DNA from: Paenibacillus chitinolyticus NBRC 15660 | Lineage (GTDB): Bacteria; Bacillota; Bacilli; Paenibacillales; NBRC-103111 | DNA length: 64,000 nucleotides | NCBI RefSeq assembly: GCF_000739915.1 | Contig: NZ_BBJT01000002.1 | Coordinates: 248,001 to 312,000, forward strand | Direction of reading: 5' to 3' | In this document: piece after piece, positions 8,355 through 16,917 of the stretch | Numbering within the stretch: the first letter of the stretch is position 1 | Layout of the letters: each line of letters begins with the position of its first letter | The notes under the pieces: model-generated | Seen by the model: only the letters and a program-made list of their open reading frames with translations | The model's database searches: none | What the model was told of the DNA's origin: nothing | Program-made: the position numbers and the translations under genes

Positions 8355-9173
8355 ATGGCGGATCTATTTGTTTCTCGTTCATTAGAGGAGATAAGGTTCT
8401 GGTCGCGCATTATGAAAGAGCATTCCTTTTTCTTACGCTTAGGTTTTAGATGTGAGGACACCCAACTGATCAATGAAGCAACCCAATTTTACCGTACGTT
8501 TGAAGCAATTGAGCAAAAAGCACTCTCTTTTCCCGAGGAAACCGATCCGGCAACAATCTATGCATTTAATCAAGAAGTACACACGGCTGTTTCTCATATT
8601 TGGGTTTTTAAACGAAAAGTACTCGGCCTTATTCTAACTTGCCGGCTGCCGGGTCAAACAAACTTCCCTCTTTTAGTGGATCATGTCAGCAGAGAAGCAA
8701 GATATTTCCGAAATCGGTTAGAAGAGTTGAATCAAGGGAAACTGGAACCGCTTCCGGATGCCATTATTGATGAAAATGTTTTTTTCTTACGTATTATGGC
8801 GGACCATGCAAAATTTATCGGTCATCTCTTAGACCCATCGGAACGAAAATTAGTGGATCAAGCCCGGGATTTTAGCCATGATTTCGATCAATTGTTGTAT
8901 CAGGCAAGGGATATGGATTCTATGCGCCCGCAATCCCAGACAGTCCCCTTGTTAAACCAATTTCTTGATCAGAATCGAGTATCGGTTGCATCTCTGAAAG
9001 ATTTCAAGAAAACCGCAAGAGATTTAATTGAACAATGTAAAATCAAAAGCATCATACATCCCTTATTAGCGGATCATGTTTTTCGTGAAGCAGAAAGATT
9101 TTTGGAGATTATTGAGTTGTTCGAGCGGTCATTAACAGGCATAAGCAGCAGTAACCGTGTACTTCATCATTAG
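8355..9173 (+). CDS. DUF2935 family protein
   Basis: 272 aa made of two related ~120-residue helical units. Unit 1 begins SLEEIRFWSRIMKEHSFFLR and unit 2 near DENVFFLRIMADHAKFIGHL; both carry the ExxFwxxIMxEHxxFi-type pattern of DUF2935, a Firmicutes family with a ferritin-like/hemerythrin-like four-helix look and conserved His/Glu that may bind metal. The open frame starts 57 codons earlier, but GGGGAGG (8342-8348) lies six bases before ATG 8355, which is preferred. Single gene with a strong terminator. Biochemical function unknown. Confidence 0.8.
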   Translation: MADLFVSRSLEEIRFWSRIMKEHSFFLRLGFRCEDTQLINEATQFYRTFEAIEQKALSFPEETDPATIYAFNQEVHTAVSHIWVFKRKVLGLILTCRLPGQTNFPLLVDHVSREARYFRNRLEELNQGKLEPLPDAIIDENVFFLRIMADHAKFIGHLLDPSERKLVDQARDFSHDFDQLLYQARDMDSMRPQSQTVPLLNQFLDQNRVSVASLKDFKKTARDLIEQCKIKSIIHPLLADHVFREAERFLEIIELFERSLTGISSSNRVLHH

Positions 9174-9197
9174 TTAAGCAGTGTTATAAAGATAAAA

Positions 9198-9240
9198 ACA
9201 CCCCTAACAGCATCTCTGCTATTAAGGGGTGCTTTCCTTT
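9198..9240. terminator. Bidirectional terminator between convergent genes
   Basis: CACCCCTAACAGCA (9199-9212) pairs with TGCTATTAAGGGGTG (9217-9231) over a four-base loop; T-rich sequence follows on both strands. It serves the DUF2935 gene (+) and the methyltransferase (-). Confidence 0.8.
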
Positions 9241-9286
9241 CATGGCAAATCAACTTGCATCCATGATAGGCCGCTAAAAGCTGTCC

Positions 9287-10063
9287 TTATACGGATTTCT
9301 TGAAGGCTACGATGCGCAATCGGCTAGTGTCGACCATCCACTGACCTTCCCGCTCAAGGTATGGCTTAACTTTTGCCTCGATGGCTCGGAAGATGGACGC
9401 TTTGTCAGCTGGGGTGACGTCCCGGAAGAAATATTCGGAGAAACTGTCCAGCCATTTCCTAATTCCCATATCTCCCTTGAGCGGAGTGGGCTTGTCGAAG
9501 TGCTGAGCCAGCGTGACACGGAAGCCGGTCTGTTCCAGAAGACTGGCGTATTCGCCAATCGTGGGAAAGTACCACGGATTCCGTCCCGCCCACGCATACC
9601 CATGCTCCTCCAGCGCCTGCTCCATGGCGGCAGTCAGCAAGGCGACATTGCCGCTGCCGGCGAATTCGGCAACGAATCTGCCGCCCTCGCGGAGGGCCAG
9701 CCAAATGCTCCGGGCAACAGCTGGAGCATCTTTGACCCAGTGCAACACCGCATTGGAGACTACAGCGTCGAAGGGGACCTCCGTCCGGTAATGACAAACA
9801 TCTTCCACCTGAATATTCAGTTCAGGGTACTTCTGTCTCGCCCGCTTCACCATTTCTTCCGACAAGTCGATACCTGTAGGGTTGGCTCCGGCGGCTGTGA
9901 GCTCAGCCGCTAGGTCCCCACTCCCGCATCCTACGTCCAGGATTAGCTCCCCGGGTTGCGGCATCAGCAAGGACAAGACCCCTTCTTCCGGTTTGACGTT
10001 AAAATACGGTTTAACACGGTACACTTCCGAGTTTGAGTGATTGGTACTGGGTTTGCTGCACAT
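9287..10063 (-). CDS. Class I SAM-dependent methyltransferase (trans-aconitate methyltransferase-like)
   Basis: 258 aa. Motif I LDVGCGSGDLA (about 42-52) binds SAM; GIDLSEEMVKRAR follows as motif II, and VSNAVLHWVKD is the post-motif acid-aromatic segment. The overall pattern (FDAVVSNAVLHWV...ALREGGRFVAEF...WYFPTIGEYASLLEQTGF) matches the Tam/UbiE-like methyltransferases that modify small molecules. Substrate cannot be told. GGGAGA lies eight bases before ATG 10063. Stand-alone gene, convergent with DUF2935. Confidence 0.8.
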   Translation of the reverse strand: MCSKPSTNHSNSEVYRVKPYFNVKPEEGVLSLLMPQPGELILDVGCGSGDLAAELTAAGANPTGIDLSEEMVKRARQKYPELNIQVEDVCHYRTEVPFDAVVSNAVLHWVKDAPAVARSIWLALREGGRFVAEFAGSGNVALLTAAMEQALEEHGYAWAGRNPWYFPTIGEYASLLEQTGFRVTLAQHFDKPTPLKGDMGIRKWLDSFSEYFFRDVTPADKASIFRAIEAKVKPYLEREGQWMVDTSRLRIVAFKKSV

Positions 10064-10195
10064 AGGATCAGTCTCCCTTTTTTAATAAGATGTAGATACA
10101 AAAAAATGAATCGTTCGATTTACTTTTATATAGAATTTACAGATATTTAATATCTATAATTAGTCAAATCTTACCTTAGCTTTGCCCTGCAAGGA

Positions 10196-10366
10196 TCATA
10201 CGGCTTGACCGGCTTCCATAAAAACATTACTCAGATTTAGTAAGGTGATCTCCTCCATTCTGTCTCGGCCGGTATCAGCGGTTGGTGCCTGTGGCGGATC
10301 AGTTGGATTTTCAGCGGTTTTCTCGGCACCCGATAATTGTGGACTTTGTGCATCCATAATAACCAT
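10196..10366 (-). CDS. Possible 56-aa hydrophilic small protein
   Basis: Below the usual length cut-off. ATG 10366 has GAGGAG three bases upstream, and a second in-frame ATG (codon 4) is twelve bases away. The N-terminal half is Pro/Thr/Ala-rich (ENPTDPPQAPTADTG), the C-terminal half amphipathic (MEEITLLNLSNVFMEAGQAV). No family recognised. It is the only coding signal in the 470-base gap between the methyltransferase and LRR genes. The C-terminal helix suggests a peptide or spore-type small protein, but this is a guess. Confidence 0.4.
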   Translation of the reverse strand: MVIMDAQSPQLSGAEKTAENPTDPPQAPTADTGRDRMEEITLLNLSNVFMEAGQAV

Positions 10367-10532
10367 AAACTCCTCGACCTGTCAATCATCTTTTGGAAGA
10401 GGCGTTTGACAAGCGAAGGGCCCAGACTTGCAATAACTTTGGAAATAGATTACTTTAAATCTGTTAAAGTTTGTCGCATAACAAGGCTTTTTGTCGAATG
10501 AACGGAAAAACCATATCGCGGGGAGAATTGTC

Positions 10533-11756
10533 ATGGATATTACCCAAGATTTCGTGGATGAACGTTTTAAAACTTTTGTTCTGGACCGTTTTTGCGAGAA
10601 TCGCGGACGGATTCAAACAAGCGATGTGGAAGGAATCGTCTCCCTTCAGCTTGCGAATCTGCGATTTTCCAGTCTGAAAGGGCTTGAACACTTCGCTTCT
10701 CTTGAAGAGCTTGATTGCTCGTTTAATCACTTGACGGAACTTGACATCAGCAAAAATGCAAATCTTACATTTTTGGAGTGCAATGGAAACAAACTGCATG
10801 TTCTGGATACAGGCCATAACTTGAAGCTGAAGAAGCTGTCTTGCAACAACAACGAAATCTATTCCATAGATTTGGAGGCCAATGTGCAGTTGGAAGCGGT
10901 GGATTGCAGTTTTAACCGCCTTAGGCATCTGGATGTCGGCCGCAATCCCATGATTACTAAGTTGATCTGCTCCTGGAATATGATTTCAGACTTGCATGTA
11001 GAGCAAAACCCCCACTTGCAGGAACTCAACTGCTCCTATAATTCCCTGTTCAATTTGGAACTGAAGCGGAATGCATCCCTCATGTACCTGGATTGCGGAA
11101 GCAATTATTTGATCGAAATGAATATAAAGGATGGCGCCGGCCTCGTTGAAATACGCTGCAACAACAATCATTTGAAGCATTTGGACGTATCTCAGTGCCC
11201 GGTTTTAGAAAGTTTAAGATGCTTCCAGAATCATCTTACAAGCTTGGATCTCAATCATAATCCGCTTTTGAACGAGCTATACTGCTCGGAAAATAAACTC
11301 ACCGAACTCAATATCAGCTGTAACCCGATGCTGAAGCGGCTCGATTATGCCGATAATCTGATCGTCGAGCCGGATCATACAGTCAAGGGCATGGGAACTT
11401 TTCGATACGACGGCTCGTTATGTTCCTATCAAACCGCACTTCTCTATAAAGACAAGGAACTATCCGTTAGAGCCGATGTACCCGCCAAGGCGGATATGAA
11501 ACGTCTGTCACCGGTAATCAAGAAGACCTGGGAACAACTGGATCAGCTCCATGAGCAGGCAGCAGACCTGATTGCCCATACACACCCTGACGAAGATGTT
11601 ACCGAGCTAGTCCTTTCCGAGCTCGAATTCGATAAAGACGCCACCATTCGGATAGGATACGATGCAGGCGAGTCTCCGGCCGGACACCTGTACATTTACG
11701 CCGTTTTTAACCGTAAGCATGAACTGAGCAGTCAACTCGTATATGAAACTTATTAG
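10533..11756 (+). CDS. Leucine-rich-repeat protein with C-terminal immunity-like domain
   Basis: 407 aa from ATG 10533, which has GGGGAGA six bases upstream; the frame is open 14 codons further but without a ribosome site. Eleven tandem 21-residue repeats of form LxxLxCxxNxLxxLDvsxN run over about 50-280, with Cys conserved at one repeat position. No signal peptide, so the repeat solenoid is likely cytoplasmic and binds protein. The last ~120 residues (ending RIGYDAGESPAGHLYIYAVF) resemble DUF6985/DUF2004-like domains found among toxin-immunity proteins. The convergent neighbour is a SUKH protein, also an immunity family. No toxin gene is seen nearby. Confidence 0.75.
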   Translation: MDITQDFVDERFKTFVLDRFCENRGRIQTSDVEGIVSLQLANLRFSSLKGLEHFASLEELDCSFNHLTELDISKNANLTFLECNGNKLHVLDTGHNLKLKKLSCNNNEIYSIDLEANVQLEAVDCSFNRLRHLDVGRNPMITKLICSWNMISDLHVEQNPHLQELNCSYNSLFNLELKRNASLMYLDCGSNYLIEMNIKDGAGLVEIRCNNNHLKHLDVSQCPVLESLRCFQNHLTSLDLNHNPLLNELYCSENKLTELNISCNPMLKRLDYADNLIVEPDHTVKGMGTFRYDGSLCSYQTALLYKDKELSVRADVPAKADMKRLSPVIKKTWEQLDQLHEQAADLIAHTHPDEDVTELVLSELEFDKDATIRIGYDAGESPAGHLYIYAVFNRKHELSSQLVYETY

Positions 11757-11793
11757 TGAACCTGTAAGGGCCTTTGGCATTTTAAAATCATAA

Positions 11794-11861
11794 AAAAGCA
11801 CTTATGCGGAGCCTGCGAAATCTCAAATTTATTACAGCAGGCTTAAGCAAAAGTGCTTTTC
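11794..11861. terminator. Bidirectional terminator between LRR and SUKH genes
   Basis: AAAAGCACTT and AAGTGCTTTT form the outer stem and GCCTGC/GCAGGC an inner stem around an AT-rich loop. A/T tracts flank both sides. Confidence 0.7.
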
Positions 11862-11916
11862 GTCTATAATTCATTCCTTCTCCTATCTTGTAATAAGCCT
11901 TTAGTCTTTTGGAAAC

Positions 11917-12360
11917 TCACCATTCACAAAATTGTTCCTCGATCAGCGCCTCGAATGAATCCGCTATTAACTCCATCTCCCCGGTATCGTGATCACCGAT
12001 AACAACCTGTCCGGACTGATTGATTAGAATCGGATTACCGGAACCATCCATGGAGATGACATAGCCGGTTCGCAAAACCTCTGCAAAGGGAAGCCCCTTA
12101 AATTGCTCCCGGAACTCCAGCGTCAAATCGACAACCGTTTCATTTCCGAGACTGGAGCCATTAGAGAATGCATGTACCGCAAGACCTGCGTACGCTCCCC
12201 CAAACGTCCGGATAAAATGCGAGTAGTCCTCATGAAAGCTTACATTCAGCTGCTGCTCTGCATGAGCAATTTCCTCTTGGCTCGCCGGACTGCCTACCAG
12301 TGTGCTATTATCTTTCCGGTGAAGGAAAGCCTTTAATCTCTCCATTAACGCCTCTTTCAT
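11917..12360 (-). CDS. SMI1/KNR4 (SUKH) family protein
   Basis: 147 aa. The central HEDYSHFIRTFGGAYAGL and the GYVISMDGSGNPILINQSGQV segment are the SUKH signature; many bacterial SUKH proteins are immunity factors that block nuclease or deaminase toxins. GGGAGGA lies eight bases before ATG 12360. No toxin or secretion gene is adjacent, so it may be an orphan immunity gene, a common situation, or serve a non-immunity role. Convergent with the LRR gene and sharing its terminator. Confidence 0.8.
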   Translation of the reverse strand: MKEALMERLKAFLHRKDNSTLVGSPASQEEIAHAEQQLNVSFHEDYSHFIRTFGGAYAGLAVHAFSNGSSLGNETVVDLTLEFREQFKGLPFAEVLRTGYVISMDGSGNPILINQSGQVVIGDHDTGEMELIADSFEALIEEQFCEW

Positions 12361-12430
12361 AAGGAAATCCTCCCACCCTGCATTTTATACGATCAAATAG
12401 GACATAAATTGAGACTGATCCATTAAAAGA

Positions 12431-12507
12431 AACAGCGGCGGACCAAGACTTGAAAAATAAAGTCTTAGACTGCCACTGTTGTCATTCAACTAACGTTTCC
12501 CGTTAGC
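12431..12507. repeat. Imperfect long hairpin plus short palindrome, possible mobile-element remnant
   Basis: A 21-base arm at 12431-12451 pairs with 12460-12480 with four differences. Just beyond, CTAACG (12490-12495) pairs with CGTTAG (12501-12506). The site lies between divergent genes, so neither hairpin is at the 3' end of a neighbour. The stretch from here to 12690 is AT-rich and holds no other visible feature. Confidence 0.4.
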
Positions 12508-12734
12508 ATACCTTCTGGAAACATTTCGTCAAAGTTGCACACTAATTTCTATAACAAAGGTAACCAAACAAACTACAAATACATATAGATGCCTATAGAG
12601 TTTTTAATGACTATGTACTTGTTCGGTGCATCTGTCGTGTCAATGCTGAACATTTTTAGAAAACAACTTCTCTATCTTCCCTGAACAGGTTGCAAACATT
12701 TCCGCAAGCTTATGCTGCGAGGGAGGTAAGTAAT

Positions 12735-13364
12735 TTGCCGTTTAAACCACATCCCAATAATACTGCTATTGTAATCACAGACCCACAAAATGACTTTATG
12801 AGTCCTGGGGGAAGAGGCTATCATCTGACTAAAGGAACTATTGAACGAAACAATACTTTACAAAACCTTGAACTATTAATGAGAACTGCCATGAATAAGG
12901 GATACCAACTTTTCATATCGCCCCATTATTTATACCCACATGATTATGGCTGGCAATTTACAGGAAATGAACAAAATATGCTATTAGGTCTTAGAATGTA
13001 TCAAGTGGCAAATGCGTACACACCACCGTCATTTGGAGCTGATTTTGTTCATTCTTTCAAACCTTATATTTTTGATAGAAGAACCGTCATTGCAACTCCT
13101 CACAAGGTTGCCAGCCCACAAACAAATGACTTGGAATATCAGTTACGACAACATAGAAAAGAGAAGATAATTATTGCAGGGGTGCTTTCCAACATTTGTG
13201 TAGAGTCCCATATGAGGCATCTAATCGAAACTGGTTTTGAAACAGCTGTTGTATACGATGCCACCGCAACAATTAGTGAAGAGGATTTTCAAGCTGCCGT
13301 TACCAATTATAAAGCATTTGCCAGTGCTACTTGGACGACACAGGAGGCTATTTCAAAATTATAA
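12735..13364 (+). CDS. Isochorismatase-family cysteine hydrolase
   Basis: 209 aa from TTG 12735. Counting from here, the Asp (ITDPQNDF), Lys (ATPHKVAS) and Cys (AGVLSNICVES) of the catalytic triad fall near 16, 124 and 155. The family hydrolyses amides or vinyl ethers (nicotinamidase, N-carbamoyl or isochorismate substrates); which applies is unknown. An in-frame TTG 15 codons earlier has no ribosome site, while GGGAGG (12721-12726) is well placed for 12735. The gene is more AT-rich than its neighbours, a mild hint of separate origin. Single gene with its own terminator. Confidence 0.8.
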   Translation: MPFKPHPNNTAIVITDPQNDFMSPGGRGYHLTKGTIERNNTLQNLELLMRTAMNKGYQLFISPHYLYPHDYGWQFTGNEQNMLLGLRMYQVANAYTPPSFGADFVHSFKPYIFDRRTVIATPHKVASPQTNDLEYQLRQHRKEKIIIAGVLSNICVESHMRHLIETGFETAVVYDATATISEEDFQAAVTNYKAFASATWTTQEAISKL

Positions 13365-13467
13365 ATCATCCCCAATGGTAATTTCCTATACAACTTGTCC
13401 GAACTGTCCCTTAGTGGTTGCTTGGTCAGAATAAGGGCTTGGAATAACGGATGAATTTAGATAGCAC

Positions 13468-13500
13468 AACCCCCTCCAATCTGTTCGGAGGGGTTATTCT
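13468..13500 (+). terminator. Terminator after the cysteine hydrolase
   Basis: AACCCCCTCC (13469-13478) pairs with GGAGGGGTT (13487-13495); TATTCTTGCTT follows. The 13501-13667 stretch after it holds only stop-broken frames. Confidence 0.7.
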
Positions 13501-13667
13501 TGCTTGGCACAAACATAAAGGAGCCATTTCCATTCTTAAACTAAACTGCCCGTTTAACACCATCGCCAATCTAATACTTTATTTTCTTTGGACAATTGAT
13601 GAACATGCACTGTTGAGATGTAACCCCCTTCTCCATAATTTCACCGAATTTCTTCCATGTGATCCAT

Positions 13668-14690
13668 TCAGCCTATTGCAGCCGGGATAATATGATCCTT
13701 AATCAGTGTCCACCTGTCCCGGGGATGAGCGACGAATTCGGATGTAATTGCGATAACCAGGTCTTTTTCCGGGATGCAGCAAATGACATTTCCCCCGTCC
13801 CCTAGTGCCGAGTAAGCATAGACCCCTTCCTCTTCGCGCAGCCACCATAAATAACCGTAATTATTGGCGTTCATTGCCGTGGATTCGTTCACCCATGCCC
13901 CGGAAATAATCTGACGATGATTCCATAAGCCACGGTTCAAATAGAGAAGACCGAAACGCGCCATGTCACGGGGAGTTAGCGTAAGTCCCCATCCTCCGGT
14001 GGAATTCCGGTTCGGGTCTTGTACCCATCCTCTTACCTTCTCCCCGAATAAGTCCTCGAACCCGAACGATTTCATTTCATAATCGGGGATTTCTTTCATG
14101 CCGATAAGGTTAAATAACCGTTCGTTGGCGAACTCACGGGCACTTTTTCCCGTGCTGCGAGTGATGATGGCCGACAGCAGGTGCGCCCCTGCGGTGGAAT
14201 ACTTAAACGTTCCGATTTCCCCTTTTTGACCCAGCATATCCAGCGTATACTTGACCCAGTCAGACTGCATGCACATCTTGTCCAGCGGTTCGTGCCAATC
14301 CGCGAATGAATACGGAGCCGTCATGGTGAGAAGATGACGCAAGGTGATTTCCCTTTTCTGGCTATCGGAGGCATCGGGAACATAGTCGGGGAAGAAATCC
14401 AGAACCTTCTGGTCCACATGTTTAATGGAGCCTGTATCTATGGCAATGCCAATGAGGGCGGACAGGATACTTTTCGTTACCGATGCCACATGATGCGTAT
14501 TGTCAGGGCCACAGCCGTTGTAGTAACTCTCGTGAGCAATAGCTCCGTTCCTCACTATAACCACACCGTTTATATTGCCGTACTCGGATTGGATGACAGG
14601 TTCAAGCTCTGCGAGCTTTTCAGGGTCCATTCTTAAGAGCGCCGGGTCTACCGCTTGCCATTCTGCAGTCGGCCAGTAAGTTGTTGGCAT
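13668..14690 (-). CDS. Serine hydrolase, class C beta-lactamase/penicillin-binding family
   Basis: 340 aa, no signal peptide, so probably cytoplasmic. The SxxK motif is SVTK (Ser70, Lys73), the YxN-equivalent is YST (Tyr164), and the third motif is near GDGGN. Family members are esterases, D-aminopeptidases or amide hydrolases rather than true beta-lactamases. GGGAGGT lies eight bases before ATG 14690, and the gene follows the MerR regulator by 37 bases on the same strand, so the two form an operon and this may be the detoxifying or degrading output of that regulator. Confidence 0.82.
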   Translation of the reverse strand: MPTTYWPTAEWQAVDPALLRMDPEKLAELEPVIQSEYGNINGVVIVRNGAIAHESYYNGCGPDNTHHVASVTKSILSALIGIAIDTGSIKHVDQKVLDFFPDYVPDASDSQKREITLRHLLTMTAPYSFADWHEPLDKMCMQSDWVKYTLDMLGQKGEIGTFKYSTAGAHLLSAIITRSTGKSAREFANERLFNLIGMKEIPDYEMKSFGFEDLFGEKVRGWVQDPNRNSTGGWGLTLTPRDMARFGLLYLNRGLWNHRQIISGAWVNESTAMNANNYGYLWWLREEEGVYAYSALGDGGNVICCIPEKDLVIAITSEFVAHPRDRWTLIKDHIIPAAIG

Positions 14691-14727
14691 GATAAATACC
14701 TCCCAAGGATAATGTCAAGTCTTTCGG

Positions 14728-15552
14728 CTATTTTTTCTTTACAGGAAAATAAACCTCGGTCACAATATCGCCGGAATCTTTGGCTTGAGAAGGATCGGTT
14801 ATATACACTTCGTAAGGGGATCTTACCACTTTGTATCCTTCATTCTCGATCCATTCCATCAGTCTGGCATATACCGAGGTCAAGTCTGAATAGGCACCCT
14901 GAAGAACGGACTTCGCGCAAAGCCCTCCGGGCATATCCCGAGTTCCCTTTACGAACTCCCCTACCGGGATGGCAAACTCCGTATCATTTCCGGCAGGATT
15001 GTATTCGGAACTGTGATAAATAGTCATTGGCTTGCCAAGCAGGGTGAGTTTTTCAACCGCGATCTTTTCATACAGTTTGCCGAAATAATTCTCATATCCC
15101 CGAACTAAGTCATCCCGGCTCATCATTTGACGCGTATACAGGATATTCACGGGCTGGGTTTCAACCAGCTCCACTTCTATCCGGTCAAGGTGGTACAGAA
15201 TGGGCATGCCCTTCTGTACGTTTAAAATATCCGTGCTTATCTGGTTTAGGGTGTATTCAAAAGCAGTCAGCTTATCCTGGATTTCCTTTCGCTTGCGAGT
15301 AAGGGCGGAACAAAGCTTTTCTTCCGATTGATCTCCTTCCAATTCCAGCATGGCTTTGATTTCTTCCAGAGAAAAGTGATAAGATTTCAACCGATTGATC
15401 AAAAGCATTTTTTTAAGCTGCCTGATGGAGTAATACCGATACCCGTTCTCGGGGTTAATCTCATCCGGATGGATTAATCCGATCTCATCATAATATCGGA
15501 GCGTTTTTGTAGACACTTCGCAAATTTTCGAGAACTCCCCAATCGACAGCAA
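14728..15552 (-). CDS. MerR-family regulator with GyrI-like effector domain (BmrR type)
   Basis: 274 aa from TTG 15552 (GGGAGGTGA seven bases upstream). Residues 1-70 are a MerR winged helix (SIGEFSKICEVSTKTLRYYDEIGLIHPDEINPENGYRYY described in parts: SIGEFSK, TLRYYDEIGL, GYRYY). A linking coiled coil leads to a C-terminal ~150-residue GyrI-like domain ending VYFPVKKK, as in BmrR, which binds lipophilic cations. It likely activates its own operon, including the serine hydrolase, by twisting the 19-base-spacer promoter directly upstream. Confidence 0.85.
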   Translation of the reverse strand: MLSIGEFSKICEVSTKTLRYYDEIGLIHPDEINPENGYRYYSIRQLKKMLLINRLKSYHFSLEEIKAMLELEGDQSEEKLCSALTRKRKEIQDKLTAFEYTLNQISTDILNVQKGMPILYHLDRIEVELVETQPVNILYTRQMMSRDDLVRGYENYFGKLYEKIAVEKLTLLGKPMTIYHSSEYNPAGNDTEFAIPVGEFVKGTRDMPGGLCAKSVLQGAYSDLTSVYARLMEWIENEGYKVVRSPYEVYITDPSQAKDSGDIVTEVYFPVKKK

Positions 15553-15618
15553 GAGGTCACCTCCCTTTTCCTGTTTTTTTATGGTTCATAGGATACTATC
15601 CTTGCTTTGTTCACCTTC

Positions 15619-15649
15619 AATGTACAGCTTGCCCTAGGGGCAAAGTCAA
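15619..15649 (-). promoter_or_regulatory. MerR-type promoter with 19-base spacer and operator dyad
   Basis: On the minus strand TTGACT (15644-15649) and TACATT (15619-15624) are separated by 19 bases, the over-long spacer typical of MerR-activated promoters. The spacer contains the palindrome TTGCCC-TAG-GGGCAA (15629-15643). It lies about 65 bases before the MerR start. Confidence 0.8.
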
Positions 15650-15861
15650 CCGCAAAACGATTCGGCATTGGCTGTTCATGCCGCCTCTCTTGAGCCCCGA
15701 ATACGGCAGCAGTGCCAAAGTGGCGAGGCTGGCGTTCAGCATCGTCGTCAAGTTCGGACTGCAGCCGTCTATCTTTACATGCTTACCAAAAGATTGCATA
15801 ATGATCTATTATACCGTATATCCATTTATGTCCTATACTCATCCAAAGGAGAGTGTAATTT

Positions 15862-16218
15862 GTGCGTGAAACCTGTGTTCCCACCGGCGTGGCACTAAAA
15901 GACACCGGTTTTGGCTATACGTTGTCTTTAATAAGCGGTAAATATAAAATGATCATTATATATTGGCTGGCTGAGAACAAAGTGATGCGGCATAATGAAC
16001 TGAAGCGAAGTATCGGAAGCATCTCCTTTAAAACTTTAAGCATCATGTTAAAAGAGATGGAAGCGGACGGGCTTATCCTGCGCAAGGAATTCCCCCAAGT
16101 TCCTCCGAAAGTCGAGTATTCCTTATCGGAACGCGGCCTTTCTCTCCTTCCGCTGCTAAGCATGATGTGCAAGTGGGGTGAAAACAATTGGCCCGATTCC
16201 GAGGCCGCACAGCGGTAG
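15862..16218 (+). CDS. HxlR-family regulator with N-terminal Cys (YodB/HypR-like)
   Basis: 118 aa, a single winged-helix domain (GYTLSLISGKYKMIIIYWL, then the wing around PKVEYSLSERG). GTG 15862 follows AAGGAGAG by eight bases. Cys5 (MRETC) is where redox-sensing HxlR proteins such as YodB (Cys6) and HypR carry their sensor thiol, so it may respond to quinones or disulfide stress. The convergent neighbour is a flavin-type NAD(P)H oxidoreductase, the kind of gene these proteins repress. The 15655-15850 region upstream has open but unrecognised frames. Confidence 0.85.
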   Translation: MRETCVPTGVALKDTGFGYTLSLISGKYKMIIIYWLAENKVMRHNELKRSIGSISFKTLSIMLKEMEADGLILRKEFPQVPPKVEYSLSERGLSLLPLLSMMCKWGENNWPDSEAAQR

Positions 16219-16236
16219 GCAGAAGGTATTTGTTTT

Positions 16237-16277
16237 AAAAAAAGAAGTATCTCCTACAAGGAAATACTTCTTTTTTA
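16237..16277. terminator. Bidirectional terminator
   Basis: AAAAGAAGTAT (16240-16250) pairs with ATACTTCTTTT, followed by T on the plus strand and preceded by a long A run (T on the minus strand). Serves HxlR (+) and the oxidoreductase (-). Confidence 0.85.
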
Positions 16278-16297
16278 TAGTTCAATATAATTGCCTC

Positions 16298-16861
16298 TTA
16301 CAGATTATCGATAAACCTGACATAATCTTGTGCGCTTTTTTCCAAACCGTTTGCCGGCGATTCATTTTCCGAACCGGGTACATTTTCGCCAGATTCGGTT
16401 TCTGTGCCGTAATACGCAAAGAGCGAACGATAGTCCGCATCGCAGTATAGGAAGGTGATTTCAAAAGGGGATAGTAAATGTTGGAGCGTATAGCGGTATC
16501 TCCCCTCTTCCCTATAGTCCTCTTCTTTAATTGCGGCAGAAACCGCTAAAGCCGCTTTGCGATTCCTTAATTTATCGCCGTTGGAACCATAGGCCCATCC
16601 GTAAGTAAAAACATCGTCGAGCCACTTTTTAAGGAGCGGCGGACAATTAAACCAATACACAGGGAATTGCAGGACAAGGTTGCCATGCGATTCAATCAGC
16701 TGCTGTTCTCTCTTCACGTCTATGTTTCCGTCGGGATAAATCTTATGCAAGTCGTGTACCGTATATTTTTCCGGGTATTTTTCGAGTTCTTCTATCCATC
16801 GTTTATTGATGACGGATGTTTCCAGGCTCGGGTGTGTAACGATAACAAGAGTTTTCAGCAT
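16298..16861 (-). CDS. NAD(P)H-dependent flavin oxidoreductase (flavodoxin-like, YwrO/KefF type)
   Basis: 187 aa flavodoxin fold. KTLVIVTHPSLETSVINKRW at the N-terminus is the FMN phosphate loop; LVLQFPVYWFNCPPLLKKWL and the DVFTYGWAYG segment are the usual FMN/substrate site of NQO2-like quinone reductases. It reduces quinones or azo/nitro compounds by two electrons, avoiding radicals. AGGAGG lies five bases before ATG 16861. A dyad upstream is a candidate HxlR operator, so quinone stress may induce the gene. Confidence 0.85.
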   Translation of the reverse strand: MLKTLVIVTHPSLETSVINKRWIEELEKYPEKYTVHDLHKIYPDGNIDVKREQQLIESHGNLVLQFPVYWFNCPPLLKKWLDDVFTYGWAYGSNGDKLRNRKAALAVSAAIKEEDYREEGRYRYTLQHLLSPFEITFLYCDADYRSLFAYYGTETESGENVPGSENESPANGLEKSAQDYVRFIDNL

Positions 16862-16917
16862 ATTTTCCTCCTAACAGTGTATTTACTTCTTGAGTATAGA
16901 GTCCAACCTATAACTAT

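Noticed and set aside
15655-15850. Open frames on both strands upstream of the HxlR gene
   Set aside because: No ribosome site, no recognised family, and the stretch contains the MerR promoter.
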